Shown here: piece by piece, positions 59,000 through 64,000 of the stretch
Layout of the letters: each line of letters begins with the position of its first letter
Position numbering within the stretch: the stretch's first letter is position 1
NCBI RefSeq assembly: GCF_040183065.1
Contig: NC_091120.1
Coordinates: 73,820,708 to 73,884,707, forward strand
Direction: 5' to 3'
DNA from: Periplaneta americana
Taxonomy: Eukaryota > Arthropoda > Insecta > Blattodea > Blattidae
Length of the DNA stretch: 64,000 nucleotides
The notes under the pieces: generated by a model
The model's database searches: none
What the model was told of the DNA's origin: nothing
What the model saw: the letters and a program-made list of their open reading frames with translations, nothing else
Translations under genes and position numbers: made by a program

Positions 59000-59290
59000 A
59001 CCACAGCATGGCGCGTCCTCAGGTTGCGGATAAAGGAGACGGCCTGAAGATATGGAGGGTAGCTGCGAATATATTGAATAAGTAGTCGTGGACAACCGAT
59101 AAGGGGTGGTCCTCCAGCTTGGGGGTTGGGCGAAGGGCTAACAACCCATCACCGTAAAAAGCAGCTTGTTACGAATCCATACAATAAGCATCGGAATGGG
59201 ACTGGATGGGATCTATGACGCAGTGCATGAAGGTAGGCCACTAGAGGGAACCCAGGAGGTGGAACTTAAACTGAGAGGATTCGATCCGAC
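59000..59290 (+). mobile_element. LINE 5' region fragment (RTE-like)
   Basis: The segment caggttgcggataaaggaga then ggggtggtcctccagcttgg and gggcgaagggctaacaaccc translates to VADKGDGLKIWRVAANILNK ... WSSSLGVGRRANNPSP. I recall this as the stretch just before the endonuclease of an insect RTE-like LINE. Stops are present. Endonuclease absent. Confidence 0.5.
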
Positions 59291-59304
59291 ATCGGGATGG
59301 GAAT

Positions 59305-59400
59305 CCGGTGTGGCTTAGTGGATAGAGCGTCAGCACGTAGAGCTGAAAACCCGGGTTCAAACCCCGGTGCCGTAGAGAATTTTTCTCCGTTCCACTCATC
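59305..59400 (+). repeat. tRNA-like SINE head
   Basis: Box A gtggcttagtggatagagcg (59311-59330) and box B cgggttcaaaccccgg (59350-59365) are well preserved, but the 5' and 3' ends do not form an acceptor stem. The sequence continues into ttttctccgttcc. A SINE rather than a tRNA gene. Confidence 0.65.
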
Positions 59401-59914
59401 TTTCATCATATGAATAGAGAAACTAAGAGTAAGTTTATTAGATATCAGTGACGGTTCGTGGTGTAATTTACAGGCGGTTGAACTTAACTTACACTATAGG
59501 TAAATTTTAATCTTAAAACGGCCTTCAAACCATGCAATATAGATTTAATTCCGACAGAAAGAAATAAGCACCGAAATATGAGGAAAAGGGTTCCTTTGAA
59601 TAGTGAAATTACGAATATAACATAGCTATGTACAGGGTCAGCTGTCATTACTTTCACCAGCATTCGCGATATACAACTTAACGGCTCCGATTTTTAGGCC
59701 TAAATTCCTACGCCAGATGCGCGCACATGAGAAACGAGTTAGAATTTCGATAGTCAGTCGGGTTGCAAAGCAATTGCCAACCTCATTAGATTAAATTGAA
59801 ACGAATTTTGTGTCACTGTTAAACGAATCGTTTCTTAGAAAGAATTAAATGAAAATAATGCTATTGGAAAAAGTAACAACTCAATCTGGGTTCAGTTAAA
59901 AGAATATAATAAAG
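59401..59914. other. Unassigned DNA
   Basis: agtgacggttcgtgg near 59448 resembles a hAT terminus, but no partner end is seen. Nothing else. Confidence 0.3.
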
Positions 59915-60085
59915 GAGGTGTCCGAGGTTGCGGGTTCGACCCCGCCCCAGGTCGATGGCATTTAAGTGTGCTTAAATGCGACAGGCTCATGTCAGTAGAT
60001 TTACTGGCTTGTAAAGGAACTCCTGCGGGACAAAATTCCGACACAACGGCGACGCTGAAAGCTATAACCTCTGCAGGTGCGAGAT
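59915..60085 (+). repeat. tRNA-derived SINE
   Basis: Box B gcgggttcgaccccgcc (59930-59946) is followed by a body with catttaagtgtgcttaaatg, aggctcatgtcagtagattt, ggaactcctgcggg and cggcgacgctg. A distinct family from the others here; box A is missing or diverged. Confidence 0.65.
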
Positions 60086-60689
60086 AATTTACAATTTGTT
60101 TAGGAAACCTGCAACCATAACAGAGTTGCCAGTATCAGGTATACTAAACTTGCCCCGAAGTGTGCACTAAAGTGTCGGGTAAGTTCCGGAGATGCACCAT
60201 TTTAGTAAAAACTTTATGACAATCTCAATACCTACATCAGATATTGATTTTAAGTGTTCGTATTCCAGTTAAATAACAATATAGACTACTTAGTTAATTT
60301 CGTCGAATAATTTTCCTCTCAAATATAATTTATTGTTTCTAAATAAGCCCTTCCATTGAAGGTGCTCAAATTGCACCGTTTTCAACTATTCATTTCCTTC
60401 GACAACTGTTACGTTTGTAGTACGTCGTTCCTCTACAGTGATTCATGTTTGTGCTCATAGCGGACGATGGTAACAATCCAGACAAATTAATGGATGTATG
60501 GATGTACATGCAAACGCACTATATTACTTCTGCGAGTTACATCTCTGCTGACCTGTATAATAGTTTTGCATATGAATGTTGTTTGTTTCTAATCAATTAA
60601 CGCGAAGATATCTTCTGGGCACATCAAAACATATATGAGAAAGTCACATGCCTAAATAAAATTTGAACAAAAGAGTGAAATAATTTTCT
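60086..60689. other. Unassigned DNA
   Basis: No supported feature. Confidence 0.5.
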
Positions 60690-60732
60690 TCTTCTTCTTC
60701 TTCTTCTTCTTCTTCTTCTTCTTCTTCTTCTC
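60690..60732. repeat. (TTC)n microsatellite
   Basis: Uninterrupted TTC units. Confidence 0.95.
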
Positions 60733-60748
60733 GGTTCTATACACGGTA

Positions 60749-61456
60749 CAGGGTTGTCCAAAAAGATGTTACCACTTAGATGGGATTTACTTTTATTTGA
60801 ATAACACTATGTACACAAGTCTAAATGAAATAACACACCATGTAGATAAGTCCACTGAAACTAGTGCACTCTTTCGACGTGTACTCCTTCGTTCTCAATG
60901 CATGTGCGAAGTTTTTCAGCATACAGGCCATATCTCTTTCACACAATTCCGTAGGTGAACAACTGTTTGTATACGTTCTTTAAGGCCATCAATGTCAATA
61001 GGTTTGTAGCATAGACGCGTTCTTTCACCATTCCCCATAGCCAAAAATCACATGGGGTCAAATCTGGTGACCGTGCTGGCCAAGCCAAAGGTCCACCTCC
61101 AATCCAGCGTCTACCAAATGTTTCATCCAGGTAATGTCGAACCTGATGTTAAGATACGGAGGGAAAGATTATCAACAACAAAATTGTGCAACATATCTAG
61201 GTAAGACTCTCCCGTTACAGTCTCAACACTGAAAAAATATGGACCAAGTACTCCAAACTTCGAAATACCGCATCATACGTTAATTTGTTCCTTACTACTG
61301 AGGGTGACCCAAACACCTCCATCCAAGCTGCTACTTTCCTTCTCTCTTCCAAAGTAAGTCGAATGGCCATATCTAGTCTACAAGAAAAGAAAAAAATTAA
61401 ATTATGTACTACCATATAGTACCATATAAATGGTAACATCTTTTTGGACAACCCTG
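60749..61456 (-). mobile_element. Tc1/mariner-type deletion derivative
   Basis: Ends cagggttgtccaaaaagatg and its complement, TA on both sides. Minus strand: N-terminus MAIRLTLEERRKVAAWMEVF (61373-61314), then a jump to catalytic C-terminal pieces (LDWRWTFG, GLKERIQTVVHLRNCV about 60995-60945). Most of the transposase is deleted, and 708 bp remain. Confidence 0.8.
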
Positions 61457-61502
61457 TATTAGGCCTGTCAATTTCTACTGCTGTTGTTTTTTTAACACTA
61501 GA

Positions 61503-61684
61503 CCAGCGTTTCTAAAAGTGTGTTCCGCGAAATCCCAGAGTTTCACGGTTAAATTCTAGGATTTCTGCAAGTCCTAAAATGTTTAGTCTATAAATTTTAT
61601 TTTGTACTTAGCGAGTACTACAAAATGCACACAAAAATCACAAAAAAAAATGAATCAGTGACATGGAAAAACATCAACAATAAT

Positions 61685-61762
<78 letters not shown>

Positions 61763-61863
61763 GTAACAAAACAAAACAAAGAAAATGGATTACAAGGATT
61801 CCACAGTTAATACATTGTAGGTTAAATGGGGTTCCGCGGTGGAAAAAGTTTGAGAAGGACTGT
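61503..61863. mobile_element. Possible hAT-type MITE containing microsatellites
   Basis: Left cagcgtttctaaaagtgtgt..ccgcg resembles the complement of the right end (ccgcggtggaaaaagtttga, gaaggactg). The interior is largely (GTA)n (61685-61723) and (ATA)n (61724-61762). Weak. Confidence 0.4.
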
Positions 61864-62369
61864 TAGAGGAACATAGTTTGGACTTTCTGTGGTGTGGAGT
61901 CAGCACGGCCCCGGGCTTCTAAAGCAACAAAAGACATCATATTGAAAATGGGCGAACATCAATACCCTTGGCGAGGTTTGAACCGACGACCGTGGCATCG
62001 ACGCAGCATCAAAGTATTCTTTAATCGTTGAGTATATCATGTCGACAAATGTATGTTATAGCACAGCGTACATTTATATAGCTTACATACATTTCATAGA
62101 GCTGGCTGCTGTAAAACATCTGCAATAAGTTCGTATTCCGCCTAGGGTGAGGGTAGGGTGACCAGACATCCTCGTTTGTCCGGAACATGTCTTCTTTCGG
62201 TGTTATCAAGCGCCGCAAATATATATTCAAACTCCGCAAATATGCTTCGCGGCCACAGCAACAACAACTATCACCACCGTTCTCCTCCCACCCCCTATTG
62301 TGATAGCTCGGATAATATTTTCCGTGTGCGCGCGCAGCACTCATTACTCCGCGTGAAGTTATGGCACAG

Positions 62370-62492
62370 TCACTCCTCCAGAGCTGGCTGGTGCATAGTC
62401 AAAATGTGTAATGCCAAAATAGTGACAACTGTTGAAAGTGACATTCTTTTAAATACAGAAGGAAACCACAACCATGAAAACGACGTAACTGC
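62370..62492 (+). mobile_element. FLYWCH zinc-finger part of a MULE
   Basis: The + frame RAGWCIVKMCNAKIVTTVES then NTEGNHNHEND has the C..C..AK and HNH pattern of the FLYWCH finger that begins many insect MULE transposases. The likely continuation is at 63727-64000. Confidence 0.55.
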
Positions 62493-62945
62493 AGCGGCGG
62501 ATTTTCAGGGAAGGCAAGGGAGGCCGAGCCTCCCATAATATTTTACCAGAAAACAATATGGCAGTAATAATTCCAGCCGAATTATGATCACAGACAAGTT
62601 ACAGCAAATGACGAACATTTTTCCTTTTATATTAATTTTATTATTCACTACGACTAAGATGTAAGTTACGTAAAGTCGACCACATCCAGTTGGTGATGCC
62701 CGCTCGCAATACTGTACATAGTACAAATAATTCGTACTGAAAAATAACAGATAGCGCTGTAACCTGTATAGTCGACATCTAGCAGCCTGCTGTGTCTATG
62801 TGAGAGAGGGAGAGAGGAGTCGGCTACATGACGCTACTCCCCGGTAACCATGACAACAGCAGTTCAACCAATAAGATAGCTGGTTAAAACTTGACTAGAA
62901 CGCGCGAAGGGAGCCGATTTGGAGACGTCCTACCCACCGCTGAAC
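62493..62945. mobile_element. Possible insertion in the MULE (hAT-like ends)
   Basis: Begins cagcggcggattttcaggga and has ccaccgctg at 62935-62943, giving a short inverted end of about 9 bp. The flanks aactg are shared. It begins exactly where the FLYWCH coding sequence stops. Weakly supported. Confidence 0.35.
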
Positions 62946-63726
62946 TGTAGGCCTACTGCTTAGTCAAGGCCGGTTTCGGTTGTATTCGGAAGCTTTCTCT
63001 CTTTCTCTCTTCTTGGTTTTAGAAAATTGAGTCACGTGTTGTTGTTACGAGTCCCTGCGTAAAAGTTTTCACTTATGTTGTTAGATTTTCTCTTGTTTGT
63101 GGGTGTTCTTGTTATTTTATCCTTTTGTGTTACGAGATGTATTTACTTATACAGTATTTTAAATATATCAAGAGTTTAGAAACAAATGCAGATTGTCTCT
63201 AGCTTCTTCTAGTAGCAGTTATTCAGTATGTTGTGGCCTATTTGATCGGTTTGCGAAGAAAGAGGAACGTCCAGTTAATTTGCTGTAAAATTAGGCTATG
63301 TAATAGTAATGAGCAAGCCCCGGATTCTTAGGTTCGAATCAATTTTGTTGCTACCTCGTTACTCTCGAAATATTGTTTTTTCTTGTTCGTTTTATGTAGC
63401 AAAGGGTAACATTCTTAAATGTAATATGACCTAAAAACACCTAATTCGTAGGTTAGGACTTAAAGTGTCCCAAAGGGTGGCAATCTTTACCAAGCCGTTG
63501 TAATATATTAACAATATGTTGTTTATATTTATTTTTTACCCTAAAATCATATAAATTCCTAAACATAAGATTTAAAATCCTAAAACATAAATTGGAAAAC
63601 CTAATTTTAATTTCTTAAAATCTATAAATTCTGCGCTTGGTCATGAGGTACTTCACAGGCTTTATATTTTTATATTCTCATCATTCACGTCTTGGCCTCC
63701 TCAACTTTCAAACCCACCGTCCGCTA
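62946..63726. other. AT-rich DNA between MULE parts
   Basis: No coding motif until about 63727. It may be part of the insertion or an intron-like segment of the MULE. Confidence 0.35.
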
Positions 63727-64000
63727 CTTCGTAACTGTACACCGTCAGATTATAAAAATAATTCAGCGAAACACAAAGCCACTGAAGAAGACTTGTTCGA
63801 CAGACCTTCAAAATTAATCAGGAGAGAAATCTGTTCAGTCCCATAAATTCAGCATTTCCTTCCTCATTGTGGGCATCAGAATCTTTAGATAGCGATAGCA
63901 CCACAAATAAGTGTGAATGTTTCCATGCACAGTTTAAGAAGCATTATATTAGTCCACATCCGAATATATTTGTATTTATTCAAGCTCTTCGAGCTGTACA
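63727..64000 (+). mobile_element. MULE transposase fragment, cut by the window end
   Basis: 63727-63846 reads NCTPSDYKNNSAKHKATEED then RPSKLIRREI, the segment after the FLYWCH finger. 63850-64000 reads AFPSSLWASESLDSDSTTNK, CECFHAQFKKHYISPHPNIF and VFIQALRAV, the C-terminal TTN..CE.FH motif of MULE transposases. The part between these is deleted (stop at 63844-63846). Open to the window edge. Confidence 0.65.

Noticed and set aside
59311-59365. tRNA gene candidate
   Set aside because: Boxes A and B are good, but the ends do not pair into an acceptor stem and the sequence continues like a SINE.
61625-61810. ORF with Val and Ile runs
   Set aside because: Translation of (GTA)n/(ATA)n simple repeats.
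1-64000. A new multi-gene defence or metabolic system
   Set aside because: Every coding region I can support is either one of four conserved housekeeping genes or transposon-derived. No unexplained gene cluster is present.

Overview
This window is nuclear DNA of an insect. The genes have many small exons with GT-AG introns, the sequence is AT-rich, and there are numerous Tc1/mariner elements, tRNA-derived SINEs, RTE and Jockey-type LINEs, MULEs, hATs and trinucleotide microsatellites. The SINE and RTE-LINE families resemble those I associate with cockroaches and other Blattodea. That assignment is an inference and no species is proven. I found no prokaryotic operon, CRISPR array or phage.

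Four host genes can be reconstructed exon by exon. SMYD5 (+, coding exons from 7063 to 30831) is a SET/MYND lysine methyltransferase in nine coding exons. DDRGK1 (-, 39421 to 35742) is the ER adaptor of the UFM1 ligase in six exons. A p24 cargo receptor of the TMED9/TMED4 (eclair) type (+, 39747 to 46130) has five exons. DNLZ (-, 50209 to 49583) is a zinc-finger escort protein of mitochondrial HSP70 and is intronless here. All four reading frames are intact. DDRGK1 and TMED are divergent with start codons only about 325 bp apart. Both serve the early secretory pathway, and the shared interval carries CRE/UPRE-like and ETS-like motifs, so co-regulation is plausible.

Most of the remaining DNA is transposon debris. 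Region 1-6835: Jockey-type LINE end, a CpG-rich candidate promoter, a degenerate ~59-bp tandem repeat, a mariner-derived foldback and a SINE. Introns of SMYD5: a mariner, a MULE, a Tc1-like element with a Mutator-like element nested in it, a further Tc1-like copy, a palindromic SINE pair, a MITE, another deleted Tc1-like copy, a Penelope-like element with a probable hammerhead ribozyme, and a hAT with a perfect 8-bp target duplication. Region 32-35.4 kb: pogo/Tigger-type elements and a SINE. Region 40.6-42.4 kb inside TMED: a foldback element, a mariner and a duplicated copy of TMED exon 1. Region 48-64 kb: nested MITEs, LINE 3' ends, Tc1-like deletion derivatives, a TTAA-flanked element, at least five SINEs and a split FLYWCH/MULE remnant.

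No complete new multi-gene system is visible. The observations most worth following are the 70-bp tandem duplication that gives SMYD5 exon 2 two competing 3' splice sites, the extra TMED exon-1 copy split by a mariner, the DDRGK1/TMED bidirectional promoter, the ribozyme fold in the Penelope-like element, and an unexplained short coding-like segment at 49149-49319.
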